From Flavobacteriales bacterium (lineage in GTDB: Bacteria; Bacteroidota; Bacteroidia; UBA10329), in contig JAGYJL010000004.1 of assembly GCA_018402015.1 (NCBI GenBank), forward strand, positions 1 through 64,000: a DNA stretch of 64,000 nt, read 5' to 3'. This document shows positions 1-9,246 of this stretch, piece by piece. Each line of letters begins with the position of its first letter. Within the stretch, counting starts at the first letter, position 1. Below the pieces are notes generated by a model. The model had not been told where the DNA came from. It was given only the letters and a program-made list of their open reading frames with translations, and did no database searches. A program made the position numbers and the translations under genes.

Positions 1-660
1 GGTTCCGAGTTGCGGGCACCAATTCACGTAGGCTTCACTCAGATAAGCAATACGATAATTGAGGAGGATTGTTTGTTGTTTCGCTTCATCCCAACTCTTC
101 CATTCATCCGCAGAAAACAAAGGCGTTTCATCGCAGTGCGCGTTCACTTTTGAGTTACCGTTATTCTTGAATTCAGAAATCAGATCAGCAATCGGACGGG
201 CCTTATCGGCAGCGTTATCGTACCACGCATCAAACAATTGCAGGAAGATCCACTGCGTCCATTTGTAGTAAGATGGGTCTGAAGTTCGCACTTCGCGGTC
301 CCAATCGAAACTGAAACCAATGTTGTCCATTTGCCTGCGGAACGTGTCAATATTGGCAACGGTGGTTATTGCAGGATGCGTCCCGGTCTGAATCGCGTAC
401 TGCTCGGCAGGCAATCCGAACGAATCATATCCCATTGGATGCAGCACATTGAAGCCTTTAAGGCGCTTGTAGCGCGCGTAAATGTCGGAGGCAATATAGC
501 CGAGCGGATGACCCACATGTAATCCAGCACCAGAAGGGTAGGGAAACATATCCAGCACATAGAATGGTTGTTTTGCAGAGGCATTTTTTGCTTCAAACGT
601 TTTGTTCTTGGCCCAATACTGTTGCCACTTCTTCTCGATCTTCTCTGGGTGATATTGCAT
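1..660 (-). CDS. leuS: Leucine--tRNA ligase, N-terminal part (runs off the window edge)
   Basis: Class I aminoacyl-tRNA synthetase that charges tRNA-Leu in the cytoplasm. The reading frame opens at the ATG complementary to 658-660 and stays open to base 1, giving about 220 residues of a family usually over 800 long. It starts [16 protein letters not shown], typical of LeuRS, and has the ATP-binding HIGH motif as HVGH within [17 protein letters not shown], followed by the conserved [16 protein letters not shown] block. It is truncated only by the window edge. It is divergent from ftsX with about 106 nt between the two starts. Identification is very secure. Confidence 0.96.
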   Translation of the reverse strand, partial: MQYHPEKIEKKWQQYWAKNKTFEAKNASAKQPFYVLDMFPYPSGAGLHVGHPLGYIASDIYARYKRLKGFNVLHPMGYDSFGLPAEQYAIQTGTHPAITTVANIDTFRRQMDNIGFSFDWDREVRTSDPSYYKWTQWIFLQLFDAWYDNAADKARPIADLISEFKNNGNSKVNAHCDETPLFSADEWKSWDEAKQQTILLNYRIAYLSEAYVNWCPQLGT

Positions 661-766
661 GCTTTGATTTTTCGAAGCGCGAAGTTAACGATCAACACTT
701 CTTAAATCGAGTTAAAACGGTCTTTGTCGGTAGGCAAAAAGTGTAATTTAGCCCGACCTGATAACA

Positions 767-1645
767 ATGGCAGCAGCAGAAGAAAAGGCACACAAGCGGC
801 AGATATGGCGGAGTAACATCACGGCCATGGTGAGTATTTCGCTGGTACTTTTCATGCTTGGGCTGTTAGGCCTGGTGTTGCTTTACGCCAATGCACTTTC
901 CAGTTATGTGAAAGAGAATATCGGTTTCACCATCTATATGAAGGATGAAGCAAAGGAGGTGGACATCATTCAATTTCAGAAGTTTCTAGATACATCAGAT
1001 TTCGTAAGGAGTACGAAGTATGTATCGAAAGAAGATGCTGCGGAATACCTTCAAGAGGCGTTGGGTGAGGATTTCGTAGGTTTTATGGGATACAATCCAT
1101 TGAAGCGTTCCATTGACGTGAAGATCAGATCGGACTATGCTAACGAGGAAGGAATTGTGGATATTCAATCAGACCTCCTGAAAAACCCAATGATTCACGA
1201 AATCGATTATCCGGTGGATCTCATCAGGGTTATCAACCGAAACGTTCGTAAAGCGGGAATTGTCATATTTATTTTCTGTGGGCTGCTTTCGGTTATTGCC
1301 ATCTCCTTGATCAACAATAACATCAGGCTTTCAGTCTACTCAAAGCGTTTTCTCATCAACTCAATGAAATTGGTTGGAGCCACACAAGGTTTCATTAGAA
1401 GACCTTTCGTTATTGAAGGAGTATTGCGCGGTCTAATAGGAGCTTTGGTTGCCAATGTATTGCTTGCGGGCGTAATTTATCTGGCTAACCAGAACGTTCC
1501 TGAGTTGTTCGGATTAGAGAATATACAGATCGTACTTACGTTGTTTGCAGTGGTGTTGACGCTCGGATTCATCATTTCATTCTTAAGTACGACATTTGCC
1601 GTAAGAAAATATCTGCGTTTGAACGCAGACGAATTATACTACTGA
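767..1645 (+). CDS. ftsX: Cell division protein FtsX (ABC-type permease)
   Basis: Membrane partner of the FtsE ATPase; in known systems FtsEX controls peptidoglycan hydrolases at the division site. The 292-residue product has a short cytoplasmic N-terminus, a first membrane helix at about 22-44, a periplasmic domain at about 45-165 and three C-terminal helices (about 165-185, 213-235, 253-277). The SMKLVGAT segment after the second helix is characteristic of the family. ftsE is not adjacent, which is common in Bacteroidota. It heads a same-strand series with DUF3098, uppP, truB and queA, an arrangement I recognise as typical of this phylum. The ATG lies 106 nt from the divergent leuS start. 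Confidence 0.93.
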   Translation: MAAAEEKAHKRQIWRSNITAMVSISLVLFMLGLLGLVLLYANALSSYVKENIGFTIYMKDEAKEVDIIQFQKFLDTSDFVRSTKYVSKEDAAEYLQEALGEDFVGFMGYNPLKRSIDVKIRSDYANEEGIVDIQSDLLKNPMIHEIDYPVDLIRVINRNVRKAGIVIFIFCGLLSVIAISLINNNIRLSVYSKRFLINSMKLVGATQGFIRRPFVIEGVLRGLIGALVANVLLAGVIYLANQNVPELFGLENIQIVLTLFAVVLTLGFIISFLSTTFAVRKYLRLNADELYY

Positions 1646-1647
1646 TC

Positions 1648-1890
1648 ATGGGAAAAGAAACAGAGGGCGAAAAAGAGTTCGCATTCGGGAAAGAGAATTA
1701 CATCATCACTATAGCTGGGCTTCTCTTTATCATGGTAGGCTTCATCCTCATGGCAGGTGGTGGCCCTGAAGATCCAACAGCTTTCAGCGAAGAGATCTTC
1801 AGCACCAGAAGAATAACGATTGCCCCAATAGTAGTATTGATTGGTTTCGCGTTGGAGATCATCGGTATCATGTACCGCTCTAAATCCTGA
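1648..1890 (+). CDS. DUF3098 family small membrane protein
   Basis: An 80-residue protein with two predicted membrane helices (about 18-36 and 50-70) separated by a segment containing GGGPEDPTAFSEEIFSTRR. It has no known function, but proteins of this size and pattern (DUF3098) are regularly found between ftsX and uppP in Bacteroidota, so a link to envelope growth is an inference from context only. Its ATG is 2 nt after the ftsX stop and its own stop is 3 nt before uppP, so it is almost certainly co-transcribed with both. Confidence 0.85.
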   Translation: MGKETEGEKEFAFGKENYIITIAGLLFIMVGFILMAGGGPEDPTAFSEEIFSTRRITIAPIVVLIGFALEIIGIMYRSKS

Positions 1891-1893
1891 TAA

Positions 1894-2694
1894 ATGGGTT
1901 TTTGGGAAGCCCTTATTCTCGGCATTATTCAAGGCCTCACGGAATTCCTTCCAGTAAGCAGCAGTGGCCATCTCGAACTTGGAAAAGCAATTTTCGGAGA
2001 CAATAGTCTACCAGAAGAGAGTTTGCTTTTCACGGTCGTGGTCCATGCTGCCACTGCCCTTAGTACCATAGTGGTATTCAGAAAAGACATTTGGACCATC
2101 ATTAAAGGCCTTTTCCAATTCAAGCGAAACGAAGAATCTGAATTCTCTCTCAAGATCATCATCTCCATGGTGCCCGCTGCCATTGTCGGCATTTTGTTCG
2201 ATGAGCAGATAGAGGCGCTTTTCAGCAGACAGATTCTGCTCGTAGGTTGTATGCTTCTGGTTACAGGAGGGCTGTTGTTTCTTGCAGACAAGGCCAAGAA
2301 CACCAACAAACCTGTGAGTTTTCAGAATTCATTGATTATTGGAATTTCTCAGGCGATAGCCATTCTGCCCGGAATAAGCCGTTCGGGAGCTACCATCTCC
2401 ACCTCGGTTCTGTTGGGAATAGACCGCGATAAGGCTGCGCGGTTCTCCTTCCTAATGGTTGTTCCGCTTATCCTCGGCAAGATTGCCAAGGATATTTTGG
2501 ATGGTGCACTCGGAGCAGATTTTGTCAACTCCATGCCGTTGGTGGTAGGTTTCACAGGCGCATTCTGTGCTGGTTTGGTTGCCTGTCAGTGGATGATATC
2601 CTTGGTTCGAAACGCTCAATTGCGCTATTTCTCTTACTACTGTTTTGCAGTAGGTTTTGTAGCTGTTGTTGTAGCCATAATGCCAAAAGTCTAG
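1894..2694 (+). CDS. uppP: Undecaprenyl-diphosphatase UppP (BacA family)
   Basis: Integral membrane phosphatase that converts undecaprenyl diphosphate to the monophosphate, recycling the lipid carrier for peptidoglycan and polysaccharide synthesis. The 266-residue product carries both signature motifs: EFLPVSSSGHLEL (about residues 17-29, with the conserved Glu) and PGISRSGATIS (about 159-169, with the Arg-Ser pair). The rest is hydrophobic, consistent with a multi-pass protein of family length. It lies within the ftsX-queA series, 3 nt after DUF3098. Loss of BacA-type enzymes is known to raise bacitracin sensitivity. Confidence 0.95.
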   Translation: MGFWEALILGIIQGLTEFLPVSSSGHLELGKAIFGDNSLPEESLLFTVVVHAATALSTIVVFRKDIWTIIKGLFQFKRNEESEFSLKIIISMVPAAIVGILFDEQIEALFSRQILLVGCMLLVTGGLLFLADKAKNTNKPVSFQNSLIIGISQAIAILPGISRSGATISTSVLLGIDRDKAARFSFLMVVPLILGKIAKDILDGALGADFVNSMPLVVGFTGAFCAGLVACQWMISLVRNAQLRYFSYYCFAVGFVAVVVAIMPKV

Positions 2695-2695
2695 T

Positions 2696-3418
2696 TTGAG
2701 CACGCTCGAATTTCAAAAAGGCGAAGTGATGCTTTTCGATAAGCCACTTGGCGTGTCGAGTTTTTCCATTGTGAATCGTGTTCGCGGAATCATCAAACGC
2801 AAACTGAAGGTTAAGAATATCAAGGTTGGCCACGCAGGAACGCTCGATCCCCTTGCTACGGGGCTTTTGGTGATCTGCACAGGCAAGATGACCAAATCCA
2901 TTTCTGCCATACAAGATGCGGAGAAGGAATACACTGGAACCATTACCCTTGGAGGCATGACACCATCTTACGACCTGGAATCTGAAGTTGAGACCGGTTT
3001 TCCTATAGATCACATAACCGAAGAACTTGTTCGCCAAACGGCTAAGCAGTTTGAAGGCCAGATCGATCAGATGCCACCCGCCTTTTCCGCCAAACAGGTA
3101 GACGGAAAACGTGCCTACGAACTAGCGAGGAAAGGCGAGGAAGTGGTGCTTCAGACCAAACGGATCACCATTCGCGAATTTGAGATAGTAGATTTCCGAG
3201 CAGGAGAAATGCCAGAGGTTGATTTTCGCGTTTCCTGTACAAAAGGAACATACATCCGTTCCTTAGCTCACGATTTTGGCAAAGCCCTCCATTCTGGCGG
3301 ATACCTCTCTGCTTTAAGAAGAACACGCATCGGTAAATACGCGATAGAAGATGCGATTACTGCCGACCAGTTTCAATTCCTAATGCACGGAGACGAATGG
3401 GAAACAAGACAGGGCTGA
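2696..3418 (+). CDS. truB: tRNA pseudouridine(55) synthase TruB
   Basis: Makes pseudouridine at position 55 in the T-loop of tRNAs. The 240-residue product has the catalytic motif [14 protein letters not shown] with Asp at residue 51, the [20 protein letters not shown] block and the [10 protein letters not shown] block. The best start is a TTG at 2696, one base past the uppP stop, because the conserved [10 protein letters not shown] region begins soon after. A GTG and an ATG at 2726 and 2729 would shorten the N-terminus by about ten residues. It is tightly coupled to uppP upstream and followed by queA after 67 nt. Confidence 0.95.
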   Translation: MSTLEFQKGEVMLFDKPLGVSSFSIVNRVRGIIKRKLKVKNIKVGHAGTLDPLATGLLVICTGKMTKSISAIQDAEKEYTGTITLGGMTPSYDLESEVETGFPIDHITEELVRQTAKQFEGQIDQMPPAFSAKQVDGKRAYELARKGEEVVLQTKRITIREFEIVDFRAGEMPEVDFRVSCTKGTYIRSLAHDFGKALHSGGYLSALRRTRIGKYAIEDAITADQFQFLMHGDEWETRQG

Positions 3419-3435
3419 AACACGAACTCTTTTCT

Positions 3436-3443
3436 TACCTTCG
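3436..3443 (+). promoter_or_regulatory. Possible -7 promoter element before queA
   Basis: TACCTTCG differs at one base from the Bacteroidota -7 consensus TAnnTTTG and lies 42 nt before the queA ATG in the only sizeable gap of this gene series. I found no convincing -33 element. Confidence 0.35.
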
Positions 3444-3485
3444 CAGCCCCATAAAAAATGGGCCCGTAAGCTCAATACATACACT

Positions 3486-4535
3486 ATGAAATTATCACAA
3501 TTCAAATTTGACATTCCGCAAGAACTGATCGCCTATTATCCAGCTCCAGACAGAGAGGAGAGCCGATTGATGGTGCTTGATCGCAAAGCAGGAACAATTG
3601 AACACAAACTTTTTAAAGACGTTCTCGATTATTTCGATGATGGCGATTCAATGCTGTTGAACAACACACGTGTGTTCCCAGCAAGATTGATAGGAAAGAA
3701 AGAGAAGACCGAAGCGAAGATTGAGGTTTTTCTACTTAGAGAATTGAACCGCGAGAGCCTTCTTTGGGACGTACTGGTTGATCCAGCCCGTAAGATCAGA
3801 ATTGGTAACAAGCTTTACTTCGGAGACGATGATAGCTTGGTTGCTGAAGTAATTGATAACACTACATCGAGAGGTAGAACACTACGTTTCCTTTATGATG
3901 GCCCGCATGATGAGTTTAAGAAAACCATCTTCGACATGGGCGAAACGCCACTTCCGAAATACATCAAGCGTGCCGCAGAGCCAGAAGATGAGGAGCGTTA
4001 TCAAACCGTATTTGCAAAGCACGAAGGTGCTGTTGCGGCTCCAACAGCTGGTCTGCACTTCAGTAAGCAATTGTTGAAGCGATTGGAACTGAAAGGCGTG
4101 AATTTCGCAGAGCTGACACTTCATGTTGGTCTTGGAACCTTCCGCTCAGTTGAGGTAGAAGACCTTACCAAGCATAAAATGGACAGTGAGCAGTTGATCA
4201 TCACGCAAGAAGCGTGCGATATTGTTAACGCTTCTAAAGATGCAAGGAAGAAGGTCTGTGCAGTTGGAACAACAACTGTTCGTGCAGCAGAAACATCTGT
4301 AAGTACAATCGGTCATATGAAGCCGTATGACGGTTGGACGAATAAATTCATCTTTCCTCCACACGATTTCCAAGTACCTAACTGTATGATCACCAACTTC
4401 CATATGCCACAATCTACATTGTTGATGATGGTTGCAGCATTTGCCGGATATGATTTCATGCGCGAAGCATATGATCAAGCAATTAAGGAGAAATACAGAT
4501 TCTACTCTTACGGAGATGCAATGCTGATCCTGTAA
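3486..4535 (+). CDS. queA: S-adenosylmethionine:tRNA ribosyltransferase-isomerase QueA
   Basis: Transfers and isomerises the ribosyl moiety of SAM onto 7-aminomethyl-7-deazaguanine in tRNA, forming epoxyqueuosine. The 349-residue product has family length. Recognisable blocks are [17 protein letters not shown] near the N-terminus, [32 protein letters not shown] and [17 protein letters not shown]. The ATG at 3486 is well supported because [16 protein letters not shown] matches family N-termini. A strong terminator follows directly after the stop, so queA is probably the end of the ftsX-truB-queA transcription unit. Confidence 0.96.
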   Translation: MKLSQFKFDIPQELIAYYPAPDREESRLMVLDRKAGTIEHKLFKDVLDYFDDGDSMLLNNTRVFPARLIGKKEKTEAKIEVFLLRELNRESLLWDVLVDPARKIRIGNKLYFGDDDSLVAEVIDNTTSRGRTLRFLYDGPHDEFKKTIFDMGETPLPKYIKRAAEPEDEERYQTVFAKHEGAVAAPTAGLHFSKQLLKRLELKGVNFAELTLHVGLGTFRSVEVEDLTKHKMDSEQLIITQEACDIVNASKDARKKVCAVGTTTVRAAETSVSTIGHMKPYDGWTNKFIFPPHDFQVPNCMITNFHMPQSTLLMMVAAFAGYDFMREAYDQAIKEKYRFYSYGDAMLIL

Positions 4536-4555
4536 GTGTTTAGAAAGCTTAATTT

Positions 4556-4590
4556 AAGCCCCGATTGTCACATGATGGTCGGGGCTTTTT
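4556..4590 (+). terminator. Intrinsic terminator after queA, abutting the ispD start
   Basis: A perfect 9-bp stem, AAGCCCCGA (4556-4564) with TCGGGGCTT (4579-4587), encloses a 14-nt loop and runs into TTTTT. The T-run ends only 2 nt before the ispD ATG at 4593, leaving no room for a separate promoter or a ribosome binding site. Confidence 0.85.
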
Positions 4591-4592
4591 CT

Positions 4593-5270
4593 ATGAAAAA
4601 ATCAATGATAATAGTTGCTGGTGGTAGCGGAACCCGAATGGGTGCCGAAATACCAAAGCAATTCATGGAAGTAGCAGGGAAACCTATTTTAATGCATACG
4701 CTCGATGTTCTTCACAATGCAGACAGAACCATGCAGCTCATTTTGGTGCTACCCAACGATCAATTCCAATTTTGGGAATCACTGAAGAATAAGCACCACT
4801 TTAAATTGCAGCATGAAATGGCCGTTGGCGGGGCTACACGGTTTTTATCTGTAAGCAGCGGGCTTGAGAAAGTCACTGGAGAACTTGTTGGTGTTCATGA
4901 TGGCGTTCGGCCGTTTGTGAGTGAGAAAATGGTTGAAACATGCTTTTCCAAGGCGGAAGAAACGGGAGCCGCGGTTCCAGTTGTTCCAATTGTTCAAAGT
5001 CTCAGGCGGTTAGAGGAAGATAGAAGCGAAGCCGTGGACCGGAATTTATTTCGAGCGGTTCAAACACCACAGTGTTTTAAAACCCACATTCTCAAAGCAG
5101 CATTCAAATCGGCCTCCGGAACAGACTATTCTGATGATGCTACCGTTGTTGAAGCCAATGGGCAAACAGTAGCGTTGGTCGATGGCGATCTGATGAATAT
5201 AAAGATCACATCGCCATTGGACATCGAACTTGCTGAATTGATAACAGCAAGACGAACAATCTCGAATTGA
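4593..5270 (+). CDS. ispD: 2-C-methyl-D-erythritol 4-phosphate cytidylyltransferase IspD
   Basis: Transfers CMP from CTP to methylerythritol 4-phosphate in the non-mevalonate isoprenoid pathway. The 225-residue product has the nucleotide-binding motif VAGGSGTRMG close to the N-terminus, VHDGVRPFV in the middle, TPQCFK, and a C-terminal DATVVEANG block. An upstream in-frame GTG at 4536 would add 19 residues that do not resemble the family and would be encoded across the queA terminator, so the ATG at 4593 is chosen. The start codon sits 2 nt after the terminator T-run, so how this gene gets its transcript is unclear. Confidence 0.92.
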   Translation: MKKSMIIVAGGSGTRMGAEIPKQFMEVAGKPILMHTLDVLHNADRTMQLILVLPNDQFQFWESLKNKHHFKLQHEMAVGGATRFLSVSSGLEKVTGELVGVHDGVRPFVSEKMVETCFSKAEETGAAVPVVPIVQSLRRLEEDRSEAVDRNLFRAVQTPQCFKTHILKAAFKSASGTDYSDDATVVEANGQTVALVDGDLMNIKITSPLDIELAELITARRTISN

Positions 5271-5290
5271 ATTAACATATTCGTGTTAAT
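5271..5290. repeat. AT-rich inverted repeat upstream of the D,D-carboxypeptidase gene
   Basis: ATTAACA, six bases, then TGTTAAT forms a perfect 7-bp inverted repeat starting right at the ispD stop and ending 13 nt before the next candidate ATG. It lacks a GC-rich stem and a T-run, so an operator or an mRNA hairpin is as likely as a terminator. Confidence 0.35.
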
Positions 5291-5303
5291 AGAATAATCT
5301 GCC

Positions 5304-6380
5304 ATGTTCGAACCTTATGTTGCTTGGTTGGGTATACTTGTGGAGAAAGCTATGGGAGAACGAATGACAAAACAGGTTTTGGAGAAGAAATTGAAGTCTG
5401 CAGGACTTCTGCTTTCACCTATTGTTCTATTTGCTGTTCTTTTGTTCTCAGAACCAGTTATGCTGTTTGGATGGACAGATGGCAATAAGGAGAATCCTGA
5501 TTCCGATAAATCCTCTTATCCACACAAGCAACACAGCTACATCAATATTCAAATTGATAGCAGTTTGGCGTACGCACCTTCGCTTATCAAAGCTGGGTTG
5601 GTGTATGATTATACCGAAAACAGATTGGTTTGGGAGAAGAATCTAGAAGAGCAATTTCCCATTGCATCTCTTACAAAGATGATGGTTGCCCTTATTACCA
5701 TGGAGCAAGTAACCGCAGGGATAGTTCACTTAGATGATGTGGTTACCATAAGCCAGAACGCAACTTGGGTTGGCGGTTCAAAGGTTTATGTCAAAGCTGG
5801 TCAGGAACTCACGGTATCCGATCTGCTCGAGGCTGCTATGATCCGTTCTGGAAACGATGCCGCATACGCGTTAGCCGAATTTATTGGTGGTACGGAGGAA
5901 GATTTCGTGTCGCTCATGAATCAGAAATCGGAAGACCTTGGTATGGAATATACCTGTTTCGCCAACTCCACAGGAATGCCAGTAAAGTCTAAGGAACTAT
6001 CCGATAATGAATCTACGGCTGGCGATCTTTTACTACTGGCCAGAGAACTTGTAAAGTACGAGGGGATTCTCAACATGACTTCAAAAAGCACTTCCGATAT
6101 TAGGAATGCAAACGGCATTTACACGTACGATAACCGTAATACTCTTGTGAAAAAGTATGACGAGATAGATGGTCTAAAGACCGGGTTTACCAACGCAGCC
6201 AAATACTGCATTGTAGCTACTTCAAAGCGTTGCGATCATCGCGTTATCACCATACTTTTGGGTGTAGAGACCAAGCATCAACGGTACGATATTGCTGTAA
6301 ATCTCTTCAATAACTATTACTCAACCATTGGTTTGGGTAAACTTGGCGAGGATTTTGAAGAGCGAGCAAGTGCCGATTGA
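5304..6380 (+). CDS. D-alanyl-D-alanine carboxypeptidase (peptidase S11, DacA-like)
   Basis: Penicillin-binding protein that trims the terminal D-Ala of peptidoglycan stem peptides. All three active-site motifs are visible: SLTK (residues 122-125, Ser nucleophile and Lys), SGN (182-184) and KTG (292-294). A hydrophobic stretch at about 34-56 should be a membrane anchor or uncleaved signal, with the catalytic domain outside. The start is uncertain: besides the ATG at 5304 there are in-frame ATGs at 5352 and 5364, the last preceded by GGAGAACGA and giving MTKQVLEKKLKSAGLLL, which looks more like a normal anchor. A C-terminal domain like that of E. coli PBP5 is absent. Confidence 0.9.
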   Translation: MFEPYVAWLGILVEKAMGERMTKQVLEKKLKSAGLLLSPIVLFAVLLFSEPVMLFGWTDGNKENPDSDKSSYPHKQHSYINIQIDSSLAYAPSLIKAGLVYDYTENRLVWEKNLEEQFPIASLTKMMVALITMEQVTAGIVHLDDVVTISQNATWVGGSKVYVKAGQELTVSDLLEAAMIRSGNDAAYALAEFIGGTEEDFVSLMNQKSEDLGMEYTCFANSTGMPVKSKELSDNESTAGDLLLLARELVKYEGILNMTSKSTSDIRNANGIYTYDNRNTLVKKYDEIDGLKTGFTNAAKYCIVATSKRCDHRVITILLGVETKHQRYDIAVNLFNNYYSTIGLGKLGEDFEERASAD

Positions 6381-6404
6381 ACAATAACCATTTAAAAACA
6401 GAAC

Positions 6405-6962
6405 ATGAGAATTTTTGCATTGATGCTACTAGCATCGCTATCAATTAACGCCTTTGGCCAAAAGAAAGGCGAACTGAACTGGCCAGCCATGCAGGTTGAC
6501 CCTAAGACCAATTTGATAACCTATACCGAAGTACCAGAAGTGGATGGAGTATCAGCTGCAGACATTTACGACCGCGCCATGAAATGGGGAGGTGAGTATT
6601 TCAAGAATTTCTCTGAGAAATTAAAGAAGCAAGACAAAGCTGCTGGAGAAATGGAGATATTCTACCGTTTCCCGATCTATGCTTACGACAAGAAAGGAGT
6701 TAAAACAACCACCAAGCAAGGTTTGGCACAGTTTACCCTTACCATTATGTTCAAGGATGGTCGATACAAGTACACCATAACCGACCTTAATCTAAAAGCA
6801 ACGAGCTACATGCCATTAGAGCCATGGTTGGATAGAGAAGATCCAGATGCTGAGAATCATTCTTATTATCTAACTGATATCGATACAGAGATCCGAGCGA
6901 TCATAGATAGTATGAAAGCAGGGCTAGATACCAGTGGACCGAAATCCTCGGAAGATTGGTGA
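6405..6962 (+). CDS. Secreted protein resembling the DUF4468 (TBP-like fold) family
   Basis: A 185-residue protein with a clear signal peptide (MRIFALMLLASLSINAFG, cleavage before QKKG). The following region, with SAADIYDRAMKWGGEYFKNF and later FTLTIMFKDGRYKYTITDL, has the helix-then-strand pattern of DUF4468 proteins, which are exported proteins of unknown function in Bacteroidota. The assignment is by pattern memory and is moderate. It is 24 nt downstream of the carboxypeptidase and likely co-transcribed. It ends tail to tail with the amidohydrolase gene, with adjacent stop codons. Confidence 0.7.
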   Translation: MRIFALMLLASLSINAFGQKKGELNWPAMQVDPKTNLITYTEVPEVDGVSAADIYDRAMKWGGEYFKNFSEKLKKQDKAAGEMEIFYRFPIYAYDKKGVKTTTKQGLAQFTLTIMFKDGRYKYTITDLNLKATSYMPLEPWLDREDPDAENHSYYLTDIDTEIRAIIDSMKAGLDTSGPKSSEDW

Positions 6963-8147
6963 TCACATAATGCGTTGTACAGAAGCCGCTGAAAGGTTTC
7001 CAGTTTCAACGTCAAGGTTCTTTAACCAAAGAACTCCAGGCAGTTTCCCTTTTTGGAAGCTGCCTTTTTCTTGGTCTAAATTCAGGGCGCTTGCTCCGTT
7101 CAGCGTGGCAATTTTCAGTAATTGGCCTACGGTCAGCTGCGGATGATACTGCTGAATCAAGCGTAATTCCTCGAACACGCTCAGTTGATGATTACTTGCC
7201 AGACTATCGGTTCCAACGCAGACTTTAGCTCCACTTTCCAACCAGATCGGAACATTCGGAACACGGTTTTCTATATACAGATTGGCATTTGGGCAAGCAC
7301 ACCAGAAAAGGTTGCTTCGGCTTTGGTTGGCGCTTACGAATTCTTCTGGTCTTGTCTGTGCATTATGAACCAGAATAGCATTCTGATCCTGTGGGAGTTC
7401 TCTAAGATGATAATCCAAAGAACTCGCAAACTGCGGTTCGAAATCGGAAAAATCCTCACCGAACTTTTGAAAGATCTCCACCAACTCTCCGCTGCCAGAA
7501 ACAAACATTTCGTTTTCGCTTGCAGTCTCTTGGTTGTGTATGCTAATGGTTCCTGTAAAATTCTCCTGTTGTTCTCTTATTCCTGAGAATAATTGTTTGC
7601 TTACAGAATACGGTGCGTGCGGAACGATGGTCGCCCTTAGCCCGCGTTCCTTATACTGGCTTGCCACTCGAATTCCTTCTTGCAAGACCTCATCTGCTCG
7701 CGATGAATCGAATGAGAATACTTCTACGAACGAATGATATTTGATCCTGCTGCTGGCTTTGATCTCTAACGTATCAGCGGTGTTGCAGATATCGCCAACG
7801 GCTTCAATACCATTCCGCCACATTTCCTCATCGGCCAATTTGATGGCTTCAAGTTTCTGGTCGGCATTCTCGTGTCTGCGAGAAACGATCTGCATGATGA
7901 ATTCAGGCAGCCCCGTCTTTTCAGGAACGAGACCTTTCATGTGCGATAGTTCCAGATGGCAATGCGTGTTGACAAAGCCCGGGCATAGCGCGCCTCTAAA
8001 ACGCTCTATCCGACTTTTCTCAGGAGCGCTAGAATCGCTTTCTGATAGAATGTCTATGATCTTTCCTTCTGGTCCTAAAACCAGAATTCCGTTAGGTATT
8101 GGCGCAGTATGAATCGGAAAGATGAGGTCGGCAGAGAGGAATCGCAT
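6963..8147 (-). CDS. Amidohydrolase (cytosine deaminase / MTA-SAH deaminase-like superfamily)
   Basis: Metal-dependent hydrolase of 394 residues. Metal-ligand motifs are visible in order: HCH at 62-64 within GFVNTHCHLEL, a VPHAPYSV block, SIHNQE, and VGTDSLASNH with the conserved Asp. These place it in the deaminase-type branch of the amidohydrolases (COG0402-like). The substrate cannot be read from sequence; candidates include S-adenosylhomocysteine, methylthioadenosine, aminofutalosine or other N-heterocycles. No menaquinone or purine-salvage gene lies next to it to decide. It is divergent from rlmN, with 24 nt between the two starts. Confidence 0.88.
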   Translation of the reverse strand: MRFLSADLIFPIHTAPIPNGILVLGPEGKIIDILSESDSSAPEKSRIERFRGALCPGFVNTHCHLELSHMKGLVPEKTGLPEFIMQIVSRRHENADQKLEAIKLADEEMWRNGIEAVGDICNTADTLEIKASSRIKYHSFVEVFSFDSSRADEVLQEGIRVASQYKERGLRATIVPHAPYSVSKQLFSGIREQQENFTGTISIHNQETASENEMFVSGSGELVEIFQKFGEDFSDFEPQFASSLDYHLRELPQDQNAILVHNAQTRPEEFVSANQSRSNLFWCACPNANLYIENRVPNVPIWLESGAKVCVGTDSLASNHQLSVFEELRLIQQYHPQLTVGQLLKIATLNGASALNLDQEKGSFQKGKLPGVLWLKNLDVETGNLSAASVQRIM

Positions 8148-8157
8148 TGTAAGCCTG

Positions 8158-8165
8158 TATCTTTG
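8158..8165 (+). promoter_or_regulatory. -7 promoter element TATCTTTG before rlmN
   Basis: A perfect match to the Bacteroidota -7 consensus TAnnTTTG that ends only 6 nt before the rlmN ATG at 8172, which predicts a leaderless or nearly leaderless mRNA. No TTG is present at the usual -33 distance. Confidence 0.55.
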
Positions 8166-8171
8166 TGCAAT

Positions 8172-9215
8172 ATGGCTGAGAAACAGGACATACGCGCGTT
8201 ATCTGACGATGAAATTAGTGCATTTTTCATCGCCAATGGAGAGAAGGCATTTCGTGCAAAACAAGTGAGCGAATGGCTTTGGAAGAAGGCAATTCACTCC
8301 TTCGATGATATGACCAATCTATCCAAGTCTACAAGAGACCTGCTTACCGAGAATTTCGTGATCAATGCAGTTTCGGTAGATGAGATGCAGATAAGTGAGG
8401 ATCGGACCATCAAAAGTTCATTCAAAACAGCTGATGGAAAATTTGTGGAAGGCGTACTCATTCCTACAGCCAGTAGAATGACTGCCTGTATTTCATCACA
8501 GATAGGGTGTAGTCTTAGTTGCAAGTTTTGCGCTACCGGAAGGCTTGATAGGTTACGCAATCTGAATGCCGATGAGATTTTCGATCAAGTGGTTCACATT
8601 GCGCGTCAGTCGGAATCTGAATATGGAATTCCGCTAAGCAACATCGTTTACATGGGTATGGGAGAACCGCTGCTCAACTATAAGAACGTATTGGAAAGTA
8701 TTGACCGCATCACTTCCGAAAGCGGTTTGGGCATGTCACCCAAAAGAATTACTGTTTCTACGGCCGGAATTGCTAAGATGATCCGCAAACTGGCTGACGA
8801 CAAGGTGAAGTTCAACCTTGCTTTGTCCTTGCATGCTGCCAACGAGAAGAAGCGCGATTATATTATGCCAATAAACGAGTCGAACAATCTAGAGGTACTA
8901 GCAAACGAAATGCGCTACTTCTACGATCAAACCGGAACGCGTCCAACTCTCGAGTACATCATCTTCAAGGATTTTAACGATTCGTTGGAAGACGCGAGAG
9001 AACTCGCAGAATTCTGTAAGAATTTCCCAACCAAGATCAATATCATCGAATATAATCCCATCGATGGTGGAGAATTCCGAAAGGCCGATATCGCCAAAAC
9101 AGACAAATTCAAATTGTATCTGGAGGAGCGGAACCTCATTGTCAATATCAGAAGAAGTAGAGGAAAGGACATAGATGCCGCTTGCGGACAATTGGCCAAT
9201 AAACTTTCTGCGTAA
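8172..9215 (+). CDS. rlmN: Dual-specificity RNA methyltransferase RlmN
   Basis: Radical SAM enzyme that makes 2-methyladenosine at 23S rRNA A2503 and in some tRNAs. In the 347-residue product the iron-sulfur cluster motif is GCSLSCKFC with Cys at 113, 117 and 120. Also visible are YMGMGEPLLNY, the RITVSTAGIA block, and a late Cys within IDAACGQLANK that matches the methyl-relay cysteine of the family. The ATG at 8172 is preferred over an upstream in-frame ATG at 8109, because the extra 21 residues would overlap the divergent amidohydrolase gene and the predicted promoter. Confidence 0.95.
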   Translation: MAEKQDIRALSDDEISAFFIANGEKAFRAKQVSEWLWKKAIHSFDDMTNLSKSTRDLLTENFVINAVSVDEMQISEDRTIKSSFKTADGKFVEGVLIPTASRMTACISSQIGCSLSCKFCATGRLDRLRNLNADEIFDQVVHIARQSESEYGIPLSNIVYMGMGEPLLNYKNVLESIDRITSESGLGMSPKRITVSTAGIAKMIRKLADDKVKFNLALSLHAANEKKRDYIMPINESNNLEVLANEMRYFYDQTGTRPTLEYIIFKDFNDSLEDARELAEFCKNFPTKINIIEYNPIDGGEFRKADIAKTDKFKLYLEERNLIVNIRRSRGKDIDAACGQLANKLSA

Positions 9216-9246
9216 ATAGCTTGTTTAGTTACATTCGTCCGCTACG

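Noticed and set aside
4536-4592. GTG start for ispD directly after the queA stop
   Set aside because: The added 19 residues are encoded across the terminator hairpin and do not look like an IspD N-terminus.
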